From Pedosphaera sp. (GTDB lineage Bacteria; Verrucomicrobiota; Verrucomicrobiia; Limisphaerales; SIAT01), in assembly GCA_009691645.1 (NCBI GenBank), contig SIAT01000071.1:1-8659 (forward strand): a stretch of DNA of 8,659 nt, written 5' to 3'. The position numbers and the translations under genes were made by a program. Positions 1 through 6,248 of the stretch are shown here, piece after piece; position 1 is the first letter of the stretch, and each line of letters opens with the position of its first letter. The notes below the pieces were generated by a model, which made no database searches, was not told the origin of the DNA, and was given only the letters and a program-made list of their open reading frames with translations.

Positions 1-1
1 C

Positions 2-58
2 GCACTGGAAGAAACCATTCGCCTTCAGAAACTCCTCATCGAACAAGCGCCCAACTAA
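2..58 (+). CDS. C-terminal end of an unrecognised plus-strand protein (5' part outside the window)
   Basis: Reading from base 2 gives 18 codons ending in TAA at 56-58, with the C-terminus ALEETIRLQKLLIEQAPN. The residues have the spacing of an amphipathic helix (Leu and Ile alternating with Glu, Gln and Lys), which fits a real protein tail. It is too short to assign a family, so I do not name a function. The gene converges on moaA, whose stop is 54 bases further right. I see no obvious terminator hairpin in the gap between them. Confidence 0.5.
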   Translation, partial: ALEETIRLQKLLIEQAPN

Positions 59-112
59 GGGGTTACTTGGCCGTAGTGGAGGGCGCACACACCGGCTCAA
101 ACATTGGCGCAA

Positions 113-1183
113 TCAGCCGCCGATGCAGCTCATCGTGCGCTCGGGTTGGACGAAGTCCGGCTGGCCGATGCGGTGGCCCAGTTCCTTGCCGCGCACGATT
201 TCCACGAGCCGTGCGGCGAGCGCGGCATCGTCCACTCCCCCGCGCAGCAGCGGCTTGAGATCGTGTTCGTGCAGACTGAAAAGGCAGGTGCGGATCTTGC
301 CATCCGCGGTGAGTCGGAGCCGGTTGCAGTGTCCACAGAACGGCTCGCTCACCGGCGCGATGATGCCGATTTCGCCGCGGCCATCGGCGAACCGCCAGCG
401 GCGCGCGGTCTCGCTGGTGTTATCTGACACGACGGATTGCAGATCGAAGCGGCTCTGAAGGCGCGCAAGAATTTCGCGGCCGGGCATCACGAGTTCGCGT
501 TGCCACGCGCGGCTGGAATCGAGCGGCATGAACTCGATGAAACGCAGGCTCAAGTTTTCCGCACGCGCGAATCCGGCGAGCGCCTCGATCTCGTGATCGT
601 TGAGGCCGCGAATGATGACCGCGTTCACCTTCACCGGCTGGAAGCCGAGTTCCTGCGCAAGCCGGAGTCCCGCGAGCAACTCGTCGAGTCCATCGCGGCC
701 GGTGATCTTCCGGAAGTTGGCGCGGTCGAGCGAGTCGAGGCTGAAGCTCACGCGGCGCAGGCCGGCGGCGCGAAGGGCTGCGGCTTTGGGGGCGAAGAGG
801 AAGCCGTTCGTGGTCATCGCCAAATCGGTGATCCCCTCGATGTCCGCGAGCTTGCCGACGAGTTGCTCGACGCCGGTGCGGAGCAACGGTTCGCCGCCGG
901 TCACGCGGATTTTCTCAATGCCGAGGGAGACGGCGACGCGCACGACGCGTTCGATCTCTTCGAAGGTGAGGATCTGCGACTTCGGTTTCCACTCGCGCGC
1001 GATGGGCGCGGCGGGCTGCGGGTTGCGCAGGGCATCGAACTTGGTCCGGTAAAAGTTGGCCGCCTCCTCGGTCTCGGGGAGGCAGTAGAGGCAGCGAAAG
1101 TTGCAGCGGTCCGTGACGCTTACCCGCAGGTCGCGCATCACACGACCGTGCGCGTCGGCGAGCACGTCGTTGGAACGCCCCAT
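113..1183 (-). CDS. moaA: GTP 3',8-cyclase MoaA (radical SAM, molybdenum cofactor biosynthesis)
   Basis: MoaA is the cytoplasmic radical SAM enzyme that, with MoaC, converts GTP to cyclic pyranopterin monophosphate, the first stage of molybdopterin synthesis. Counting from the ATG at 1183 (356 aa), the radical SAM cluster CNFRCLYC has Cys27, Cys31 and Cys34. The SAM-binding GGEP motif is at 96-99. The second, substrate-side cluster is Cys283-x2-Cys286-x13-Cys300. The protein ends in the Gly-Gly tail (355-356) needed by MoaA. About 20 extra residues lie between the first cluster and the strand ILTFEEI, making it slightly longer than the usual 325-340 aa. A GTG just upstream (1186) is also in frame, but the Shine-Dalgarno sequence GGAAGAAG (1193-1186) suits the ATG better. 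The start overlaps the stop of the coiled-coil gene, implying translational coupling. No other moa or mob gene is in the window. The family call is very secure. Confidence 0.97.
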   Translation of the reverse strand: MGRSNDVLADAHGRVMRDLRVSVTDRCNFRCLYCLPETEEAANFYRTKFDALRNPQPAAPIAREWKPKSQILTFEEIERVVRVAVSLGIEKIRVTGGEPLLRTGVEQLVGKLADIEGITDLAMTTNGFLFAPKAAALRAAGLRRVSFSLDSLDRANFRKITGRDGLDELLAGLRLAQELGFQPVKVNAVIIRGLNDHEIEALAGFARAENLSLRFIEFMPLDSSRAWQRELVMPGREILARLQSRFDLQSVVSDNTSETARRWRFADGRGEIGIIAPVSEPFCGHCNRLRLTADGKIRTCLFSLHEHDLKPLLRGGVDDAALAARLVEIVRGKELGHRIGQPDFVQPERTMSCIGG

Positions 1184-2100
1184 CACTTCTTCCGCGGAAC
1201 AGGCGCCGGCGCGCCTTCCGGCTCGGAGCCGGGCGAGATGGAAACGGAGCCGTCCTTCTTTAACTCGACATTGAGCTTGCCACTCGACTTTGGGGCGGTC
1301 TTGGTGGCCGCTTTGGCTGGGCCTTCCGTGAGAAGCTGGGCGCCTTTCTTCTCGTTGTAAAAACCGAGCGACTGCCAGCGCTCGCGCATGCGGATGGCCA
1401 TATCGGACTTCAGCTTGACGTACTGCGCACGCATCAATTCGAGGTCGTTCATCTGGCGCTCGAGGTCGGCCTTCTCGGTCTGGAGCCGCTTCAATTCGCG
1501 GAGAAGGAAAGAACGGTCGCCCTCGGAAGCGGCGAGCTTCTTCTCGGTCGCGACGATCAGCGACTCGCGGTCGCCGATGTCCTTCTGCAGGCCGACGATG
1601 CGCTTGGTCATGTCATCCTGCTGGGTCTGCAACTCGGTGATGCGCGTCTTCTGGGCGTCACTCTCGGCCTTGGCTTTGGCGGCAAAATCGGTGGCGGCCT
1701 TGGTGGCGGCGGCGGCGGTGGTGGCGGCTTTGACAACATCCTCCTGCGTCTTCTTCAAATCAGCCTTGGTCGTGTTCAAATCGGTGGTGGTGGCGGCGAG
1801 CGAAGCAACGGTCTTGGTGAGGTCGCTGGAAATGGCTTTGATTTCGATGAGTCGGTTGGAAAGCGTGGTCTCGAGCGCCTTGTTCACGCTGACCTGCTCG
1901 CTGAGATTAGTCTTGGTGGTGGACAAATCGCCCTTCGTCTTGTCCAGCGAGTCGGTGAGTAGGCCGTTCTTCGCGGTTAGATCGGCCTCGCTCTTCTTGG
2001 CCTTGTCGTGCATGACGAGCATCGCCACGCCAAGCGCGACGACGACAACCAAGGCCGCGACGAGAAACGACTTCTGATTGGTCTCCTTATGAATCTCCAT
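1183..2100 (-). CDS. membrane-anchored coiled-coil protein, function unknown
   Basis: I do not recognise a named family. From the ATG at 2100 the protein has 305 aa. A short charged N-terminus (1-10) is followed by one hydrophobic segment (about 11-30, SFLVAALVVVVALGVAMLVM), which should act as an uncleaved signal anchor. A long stretch rich in Lys, Asp, Glu, Thr and Leu (about 35-235) looks like a coiled coil. Part of it is a low-complexity Ala/Thr/Lys run. The tail is Lys, Pro and Ser rich and ends GAPAPVPRKK. The bulk probably lies outside the cytoplasmic membrane. Longer in-frame starts exist (TTG at 2154) but add a non-conserved-looking stretch before the anchor, so I prefer the ATG, although it lacks a clear Shine-Dalgarno sequence. 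It is upstream of and overlaps moaA by one base. A structural or envelope-spacer role is possible but is inference from shape only. Confidence 0.8.
   Translation of the reverse strand: MEIHKETNQKSFLVAALVVVVALGVAMLVMHDKAKKSEADLTAKNGLLTDSLDKTKGDLSTTKTNLSEQVSVNKALETTLSNRLIEIKAISSDLTKTVASLAATTTDLNTTKADLKKTQEDVVKAATTAAAATKAATDFAAKAKAESDAQKTRITELQTQQDDMTKRIVGLQKDIGDRESLIVATEKKLAASEGDRSFLLRELKRLQTEKADLERQMNDLELMRAQYVKLKSDMAIRMRERWQSLGFYNEKKGAQLLTEGPAKAATKTAPKSSGKLNVELKKDGSVSISPGSEPEGAPAPVPRKK
1186..1193 (-). promoter_or_regulatory. Shine-Dalgarno site for moaA inside the end of the coiled-coil gene
   Basis: On the minus strand GGAAGAAG overlaps the last Arg-Lys-Lys codons of the upstream gene. Its GGAAG core is five bases from the moaA ATG, and the stop and start codons overlap as TGATG. 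This arrangement favours the ATG at 1183 over the adjacent GTG and points to coupled translation of the two genes. Confidence 0.6.
1690..1728. repeat. GGC/GGT-rich low-complexity tract
   Basis: The plus strand repeats GGT and GGC triplets through this stretch. On the coding (minus) strand this is a run of GCC and ACC codons giving an Ala/Thr-rich segment in the coiled-coil protein. It looks like triplet slippage inside a coding region and keeps the frame open. It is not a mobile or regulatory repeat. Confidence 0.5.
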
Positions 2101-2193
2101 AACAATTAGGATGATGTGTGGCCACTCAAGCTTTTGCAAGCGCACTTTTGGCAACTATTTGCAAAAAATCCAGCCGGCATTAGGTTGGCTCGA
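2101..2193. promoter_or_regulatory. divergent intergenic region with three TTTGCAA-like elements
   Basis: This 93-bp gap separates the divergent coiled-coil/moaA and LON/DUF1844 units, so it should hold promoters for both. It is more AT rich than its surroundings. Three similar elements occur close together: TTTTGCAAG (2132-2140), TTTTGGCAAC (2146-2155) and the palindrome TTTGCAAA (2158-2165). On the minus strand a weak sigma70-like pair is TTGCAA and CATCAT with 17-bp spacing, ending ten bases before the ATG. No convincing plus-strand -35/-10 pair was found. The elements could be a repressor site or simply AT-rich promoter sequence. Confidence 0.3.
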
Positions 2194-2854
2194 ATGAAGC
2201 TACCAGACGCCATCGGTGTGATGACCCTGCCGCATACGACGCTCTTTCCAAAGACGATGCTCCCCCTCCATATCTTCGAACCATGTTACCGCCAGATGCT
2301 GATCGACGCGCTGCGCACGCACCGCTTCTTTGCCCTCGCCATGCGCGAGTCGGGGCAGACGCGCGATGTGCCCGCACACATCGCCGGCGTGGGGATGATC
2401 CGCGCCTCGGTACGCAACCGCGACGGCACCTCGAGCCTGATCCTTCAAGGCTTGGCCCGCGTGGAGTTGGGCGCGGTCACCCAATACAAGCCCTATCGCA
2501 TCCATCGCATCACGCGAACTCCACGAACCGGCGATGGAAAGGGATGTCGAGATGGACGCCTTGGTGACACGCCTGCGCGAACTGATCGCCGAACGTTTCG
2601 GCGAGGTGGCCGCTGCCGTGCCGATTTACAGCGGCCATCAGACCGCGAAAGTCGCCGGCAGTTTCACCGATTACCTGCGCCGCCTCAAAGACCCGAGCGC
2701 CGTCGCCGACCTCGCCGCCTGTTCGCTCCTGTGCCATCCGCTCCATCGGCAGGTGCTGCTGGAGACGCTCGACATCAAGGCGCGGCTCAAACGGCTGCTC
2801 CATTTTTTGCTCGAGCAAACCGCCCCCAAAGGCAAAGGTACGCGCGATGAATAA
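2194..2854 (+). CDS. LON substrate-binding domain protein with an apparent +1 frameshift near 2512
   Basis: The N-terminal half reads in the frame of the ATG at 2194 and matches the LON N-terminal domain (the substrate-binding domain of Lon protease, also found as a standalone protein). It contains MTLPHTTLFP, MLPLHIFEPCYRQML at about 22-36, then RASVRNRDGTSSLILQGLARVEL and YKPYRIHRI to residue 106. There is no AAA+ or protease domain. After codon 106 (2509-2511) the family-like sequence continues in the next frame as RELHEPAMERDVEMDALVTRL and on to a TAA at 2852-2854. Skipping one base, A2512, joins them into a coherent 219-aa protein. Without the skip, translation continues into an Arg/Pro-rich stretch and stops at TGA 2848-2850. 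The final codons overlap the DUF1844 start. The family is secure from the N-terminal half, but its cellular role is not established. The gene is either broken, misassembled or recoded. Confidence 0.8.
2834..2838 (+). promoter_or_regulatory. Shine-Dalgarno site for the DUF1844 gene
   Basis: AAAGG lies eight bases before the ATG at 2847, inside the 3' end of the LON-domain gene. It supports this start and suggests coupled translation from the upstream gene. Confidence 0.5.
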
Positions 2855-3314
2855 CGTCGGCCTGCCCGAAGACTCCCTCGCCAACGCCAGCCGCGAGGAG
2901 ATTCACTCGGCCCTTTTCCTCAACCTCGTGATGCAGCAGGCCAGCACCGCCATGATGTTGCTGGGCAAGATGCCGCATCCCGAGACCGGTGAGCGCCTGA
3001 TGGATCCCGAGACCGCCAAGCTGGTCATCGATCAACTCGAGATGATCGAGGCCAAGACCAAGGGCAACCTCGACGCGCAGGAGCAGAAGATACTCAAGCA
3101 GGCACTCTCGGCTCTGCACATGGCTTTCGTCGAAGCTCTCGAAGGCAACGCCGAACCCACCGCGCCACCCGCGCCCAGCTTCATCGCGCCACAGGCCGAG
3201 CCTGCAAAGACCGCGCCCGTGCTCACGTCCGCCCCCGCTCCGGCTCCAGTCGCAGCCACCGCGTCCAAACCGGACGAAGAGGAGTCGCGGAAAAAGTTCG
3301 TGAAGAAATACTGA
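2847..3314 (+). CDS. DUF1844 domain protein with Pro/Ala-rich tail
   Basis: The 155-aa product matches the DUF1844 family (PF08899), small helical proteins of unknown function. Family-like features run from about 19 to 98: the helix IHSALFLNLVMQQASTAMMLLG, the PHPETGER turn, then the helices ETAKLVIDQLEMIEAKTKGNL and ILKQALSALHMAFVEAL. A Pro/Ala-rich, probably disordered linker follows (about 102-140). It ends in a charged tail, EEESRKKFVKKY, which is an extension beyond the core domain. There is no signal peptide or membrane segment, so it is probably cytoplasmic. The ATG overlaps the end of the LON-domain gene by eight bases and has its own Shine-Dalgarno sequence, so the two are very probably one transcript. 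Transcription should end at the hairpin at 3361-3390. Confidence 0.88.
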   Translation: MNNVGLPEDSLANASREEIHSALFLNLVMQQASTAMMLLGKMPHPETGERLMDPETAKLVIDQLEMIEAKTKGNLDAQEQKILKQALSALHMAFVEALEGNAEPTAPPAPSFIAPQAEPAKTAPVLTSAPAPAPVAATASKPDEEESRKKFVKKY

Positions 3315-3333
3315 GCGCACGGGCCGTCGCCGC

Positions 3334-3353
3334 TTCTCGGTTCTTCTCGGTTC
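3334..3353. repeat. two tandem copies of a 10-bp unit
   Basis: TTCTCGGTTC occurs twice in direct succession between the DUF1844 stop and the terminator hairpin. It is noncoding and probably a small slippage duplication. Confidence 0.6.
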
Positions 3354-3360
3354 AAAAGCA

Positions 3361-3390
3361 AAGAGGCCGAGAGAAATCTCTCGGCCTCTT
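3361..3390. terminator. bidirectional intrinsic terminator hairpin
   Basis: AAGAGGCCGAGAGA and TCTCTCGGCCTCTT form a perfect 14-bp inverted repeat separated by two bases. In RNA this gives a GC-rich stem of about 12 bp with a small AAAU-type loop. Downstream on the plus strand are TTGCGTTTAATCTTT. On the minus strand the stem is followed by TGCTTTTGAA. Both are moderately U-rich, though neither is a pure U run. It lies exactly between the convergent DUF1844 gene (stop 3314) and the parvulin gene (stop 3423), so it probably ends both transcripts. Confidence 0.88.
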
Positions 3391-3422
3391 GCGTTTAATC
3401 TTTGCGTGACGTTACACGCCGC

Positions 3423-4433
3423 TCACTTGCCGAGCAGCACTTCCACCGCCGCGTCCTTCTTCAACTTCTCGATGTACAGCGGCATCTGCTTATCAGATTC
3501 CATCCCCACGAGAGCCTTCTTGATGTCGGCCTTCACTTCGTCGAGCTTCAGTTTGGTGGCCGGCTTTTTCTCGCTCAGCTTGATGATGTGCCAGCCGAAC
3601 TGGGTCTTCACGAGTCCGCTGACCTCGTTCGCCTTGAGCGCGAAGGCCGTCTCCTCAAATTCCTTCGCCATCTGGCCGCGCGGGAAAGTATATTCGCCGC
3701 CCTTGTCTTTGGAGCCGGGATCTTCGCTGAATTCCTTGGCCAGCTTGGCGAAATCCTCGCCCTTCTTGGCGCGGGCGAGCACTTTGTCGACCAGATCCTT
3801 CTTCTTCTTCAGCTCAGCCGCGGGCAACTCGGCGCGCGTGATGGGATCCACACTGGAGACAAGCACGTGGCTGGCGCGCACCTGCTCCGGTTGCTCGAAG
3901 CGGTTACTGTTCTTGTCGTAGAACTCCTTCACCTGCGCGTCGGTGATCGCCACCTTGTCCTTCACTTCGCGGTCGATCACGGTCATCGCCACCTGTTGCT
4001 CGTAGATCTCCGCGCGCACGCCGTTCGTGGTCATCCCGAGCGACTGGATCCGCGCGAGGAAGAGTGCCTCGCTCGGCGCGGAATCGCGAAACTGCCCGTA
4101 CTCCTTGCGCGTCTCGATCTCGGCCTTGGCGCGGTCGGCGCTGTCGGCCTTGGCCGCGAGCAGGCGCAGGATGATCATCCGATCGAGGATGTTCGTCTCG
4201 AGTTGTGCCCGGCGCTCATCGGGGATTGGCTGGCCGCGGCCGGCGGCCTGCGCCTTCAACTGCGTGAAAACCTCGTCGAGCTGGCTGGCTTTGATCTCCA
4301 GTCCTTTTCCCTTGGCCACGATCTTGTCGGGGAAAAGACTGGTTGCGGTGTTGGCTTTGGCCGGCGCCTTCGGATCGGCGGCGGAAGCGGTGAGGGTGAT
4401 GAAGACCGCCAGAGCGGCCACGAGGGATTTCAC
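3423..4433 (-). CDS. secreted parvulin-type peptidyl-prolyl cis-trans isomerase (SurA/PrsA-like)
   Basis: The 336-aa product is an extracytoplasmic prolyl isomerase and probable folding chaperone. Residues 1-19 are a signal peptide (MKSLVAALAVFITLTASAA), with cleavage likely after Ala18 or Ala19, and I see no lipobox Cys. Residues 35-180 are helical and resemble the SurA N-terminal chaperone region (NILDRMIILRLL at 81-92). The single parvulin domain spans about 185-287. It includes VRASHVLVSS, the signature-like FAKLAKEFSEDPGSKDKGGE and the closing QFGWHIIKLSEKK. GGEYTFPRG replaces the more common GGDLG-type loop. A short Lys-rich C-terminal helix follows. The start is GTG at 4433, because Shine-Dalgarno AAAAAGGA ends seven bases before it and the signal peptide begins there. 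Longer upstream reading would run into serA. It begins 26 bp after serA and is probably cotranscribed with it. Confidence 0.93.
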   Translation of the reverse strand: MKSLVAALAVFITLTASAADPKAPAKANTATSLFPDKIVAKGKGLEIKASQLDEVFTQLKAQAAGRGQPIPDERRAQLETNILDRMIILRLLAAKADSADRAKAEIETRKEYGQFRDSAPSEALFLARIQSLGMTTNGVRAEIYEQQVAMTVIDREVKDKVAITDAQVKEFYDKNSNRFEQPEQVRASHVLVSSVDPITRAELPAAELKKKKDLVDKVLARAKKGEDFAKLAKEFSEDPGSKDKGGEYTFPRGQMAKEFEETAFALKANEVSGLVKTQFGWHIIKLSEKKPATKLKLDEVKADIKKALVGMESDKQMPLYIEKLKKDAAVEVLLGK

Positions 4434-4440
4434 GGGGGTT

Positions 4441-4448
4441 TCCTTTTT
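4441..4448 (-). promoter_or_regulatory. Shine-Dalgarno site that fixes the GTG start of the parvulin gene
   Basis: AAAAAGGA on the minus strand lies seven bases before the GTG at 4433. It sits in the 26-bp gap after the serA stop. It supports a 336-aa protein with an N-terminal signal peptide over a much longer in-frame reading that would overlap serA. Confidence 0.65.
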
Positions 4449-4459
4449 GGGTTCGGGGT

Positions 4460-6061
4460 TTAAAACTTCACGACGCGGACGTTGCTGATGTCCGGATCTT
4501 TTTGAATCTCTTCGAGGCATGCCGCAGACGGCACGCTGTCGAGGTTGAGCACGGTGAACGCCTGTCCGCCGACCTCGTCGCGAGAGAGGCTCATGCTGGC
4601 GATGTTGATCTTGTACTTGCCCATCAGCGTGCCGAGATAACCGACGATACCGGGGCGATCGGCGTTGTTCAGCAACAGCAGATTGCCGCTGATCGGTATC
4701 TCGACCGGCATCGAGTAGAGCCGTACGATGCGCGGGTTGTTCGGCGAGCCGAAGAACGTGCCGCCGGCGGAGATCACCTTCCGCCCCGCGCTGAAGAGCT
4801 GCACGTGCAGCCACTCGTTGAACGTCACCGGCTCGTCGCTCCGCTTCTCTTCGACGGTGATGCCGAGCGAGCTGGCCGCGGAACGGACGTTCACCTTGTT
4901 GATGTCCTTCACCACCGCGCCGTGGGCGAGGAATCCCTGGAGAATCGCGCGTGTGATCGGATCGGTCGTCGGCAACGCCTGCGCTTTGCCGCCGTAAGTC
5001 ACATGGATGCGGTCCACCTGCGCCGGCGCGAGTTGGCCGAGCAGGCTGCCGATCTTCTCACCGAGCAGCAGATACGGCTTCACCTGCTCGTACGTCTTCG
5101 CGTCCACGCCCGGGAGGTTCACCGCGTTGCGCACCTCGCCGGTGAGCAGGTAGCCCGCGATCACCTCCGCCACTTCGATGCCGCATTTCTCCTGCGCCTC
5201 CTCCGTGCTCGCACCGAGGTGCGGCGTGAGGATGACCTGAGGCAACTTGCGGAAAGCGTGATCCGCCGGCAGCGGCTCCACGCAGAAAACATCCAGTGCC
5301 GCCCCCGCCACCTTGCCCGATTCGATCGCGGCCACGAGGTCCGGTTCCACGATGATCTCACCGCGCGCGCAGTTCACGATCCGCACTCCCGGCTTCATCC
5401 TCGAGAAGGCCGACGCATTCAACATCCCCCTCGTCTGCTCCGTCACCGGCATGTGCACGGTGATGAAATCGGCCTCGGCATAAATGCCATCGGCATCCTG
5501 CACCAACTCCACCCCGAGCGCCTTGGCGCGCGCCTCGGTGAGGAACGGATCGTGCGCGACGACGCGCATCCCGAAGGCTAGCGCCCGCTTCGCCACCTCG
5601 CCGCCGATGCGGCCCATGCCGAGCACGCCCAGCGTCTTGCCACACAGCTCCGTGCCTTGGAACGCCTTCCGGTCCCACTTCCCCGCGGTCATCGTCGCAT
5701 GCGCCTGCGGCACCTTGCGCGCCACGGCCATCAACATCGCGAACGTCAGCTCCGCCGTCGTGATCGTGTTGCCCGCCGGCGTATTCATCACCACCACGCC
5801 GCGCGCGGTGGCCGCCTCCACGTCCACGTTATCCACCCCCACCCCGGCGCGGCCCACCACCTTCAGCTTCGGCGCGGCCTCCATCACCCGGCGCGTCACC
5901 TTGGTCTCGGAGCGGACCACCATTGCCTCCACATCGGCGAGCAACGGGATTAATTCCTCTTCCTTCAGGCGCTTCTCGAGCACCGTCACCTTGAACTCCG
6001 GCCGGCCCTTGAAGAGGGCGATGCCCTTCGGGGAAATCGGATCGCAAATCAGCACGTGCAT
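4460..6061 (-). CDS. serA: D-3-phosphoglycerate dehydrogenase (long form with ACT domain)
   Basis: SerA oxidises 3-phosphoglycerate to 3-phosphohydroxypyruvate with NAD+, the first step of serine synthesis in the cytoplasm. The 533-aa product has the long-form layout. A substrate-binding and nucleotide-binding core covers about 1-315, an intervening ASB-type domain about 320-455, and a C-terminal ACT domain about 458-533 (LLLLNNADRPGIVGYLGTLM). The NAD-binding motif GMGRIG is at 148-153. The catalytic triad is visible as Arg233 (NCARGE), Glu262 (VFCVEPLP) and His281 (LTPHLGAST). The ACT domain suggests allosteric control, often by serine, but that is not shown here. The ATG at 6061 is chosen because MHVLICDPIS is the usual N-terminus and a promoter lies just upstream. 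Upstream in-frame codons look non-protein-like. It lacks a Shine-Dalgarno sequence. The stop is 26 bp before the parvulin gene. Confidence 0.97.
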   Translation of the reverse strand: MHVLICDPISPKGIALFKGRPEFKVTVLEKRLKEEELIPLLADVEAMVVRSETKVTRRVMEAAPKLKVVGRAGVGVDNVDVEAATARGVVVMNTPAGNTITTAELTFAMLMAVARKVPQAHATMTAGKWDRKAFQGTELCGKTLGVLGMGRIGGEVAKRALAFGMRVVAHDPFLTEARAKALGVELVQDADGIYAEADFITVHMPVTEQTRGMLNASAFSRMKPGVRIVNCARGEIIVEPDLVAAIESGKVAGAALDVFCVEPLPADHAFRKLPQVILTPHLGASTEEAQEKCGIEVAEVIAGYLLTGEVRNAVNLPGVDAKTYEQVKPYLLLGEKIGSLLGQLAPAQVDRIHVTYGGKAQALPTTDPITRAILQGFLAHGAVVKDINKVNVRSAASSLGITVEEKRSDEPVTFNEWLHVQLFSAGRKVISAGGTFFGSPNNPRIVRLYSMPVEIPISGNLLLLNNADRPGIVGYLGTLMGKYKINIASMSLSRDEVGGQAFTVLNLDSVPSAACLEEIQKDPDISNVRVVKF

Positions 6062-6074
6062 AAAAATGGAGCGC

Positions 6075-6103
6075 AGTGTAGGCGCGAGCCAAAGTGAGGT
6101 CAA
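6075..6103 (-). promoter_or_regulatory. sigma70-type promoter of serA
   Basis: On the minus strand TTGACC (6103-6098) and TACACT (6080-6075) are separated by exactly 17 bp. They match the -35 and -10 consensus at five and four of six positions. Expected initiation is near 6068, only about seven bases before the serA ATG at 6061, which would make the message nearly leaderless. The position and spacing make this the best promoter candidate in the window. Confidence 0.6.
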
Positions 6104-6248
6104 ACAAGGAAACGACGGGAGCGTTACGGCGATTGCCGATATTACTCGGGCAGTCCCTGCCCCATCGTCTCCTCCCCAAGCCAGATGAAGGCGATACCGG
6201 GAACGTAAATTCAATCAACACTGTTGGGGGGCAACCTGTCGAAAGCGT
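6104..6248. other. noncoding gap between the glycosyltransferase and the serA promoter, with small inverted repeats
   Basis: No recognisable gene lies here. Three small inverted repeats occur: CGGC-GATT-GCCG (6127-6138), GGGCAG-TCC-CTGCCC (6148-6162) and CAACA-C-TGTTG (6216-6226). The second could fold as a weak hairpin for the end of the glycosyltransferase message, but no U-rich tract follows it on the minus strand. I therefore do not call a terminator. Confidence 0.35.

Noticed and set aside
437..1360. 307-codon plus-strand ORF opposite moaA
   Set aside because: It is a shadow on the antisense strand of moaA. Its Arg/Glu/His-rich composition fits no family, while the minus strand has all MoaA motifs.
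1690..1728. GGC/GGT repeat tract as a possible regulatory or CRISPR-like repeat
   Set aside because: It is triplet low complexity inside a coding frame, without spacers or unit conservation.
3402..4463. 353-codon plus-strand ORF opposite the parvulin gene
   Set aside because: It is His/Leu/Arg-rich antisense of a clear parvulin gene and also runs across its start. It arises from high GC content.
4434..4814. N-terminal extension of the parvulin reading frame into serA
   Set aside because: The extension is Arg/Gln-rich, overlaps serA in another frame and lies before a signal peptide that has its own Shine-Dalgarno sequence and GTG.
6148..6162. GGGCAG-TCC-CTGCCC as terminator of the glycosyltransferase gene
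   Set aside because: The stem is only six pairs with a three-base loop, has no following U run and sits about 90 bases past the stop.
6062..6214. 51-codon N-terminal extension of SerA
   Set aside because: It precedes the conserved MHVLICDP start, shows no family similarity and would contain the serA promoter.
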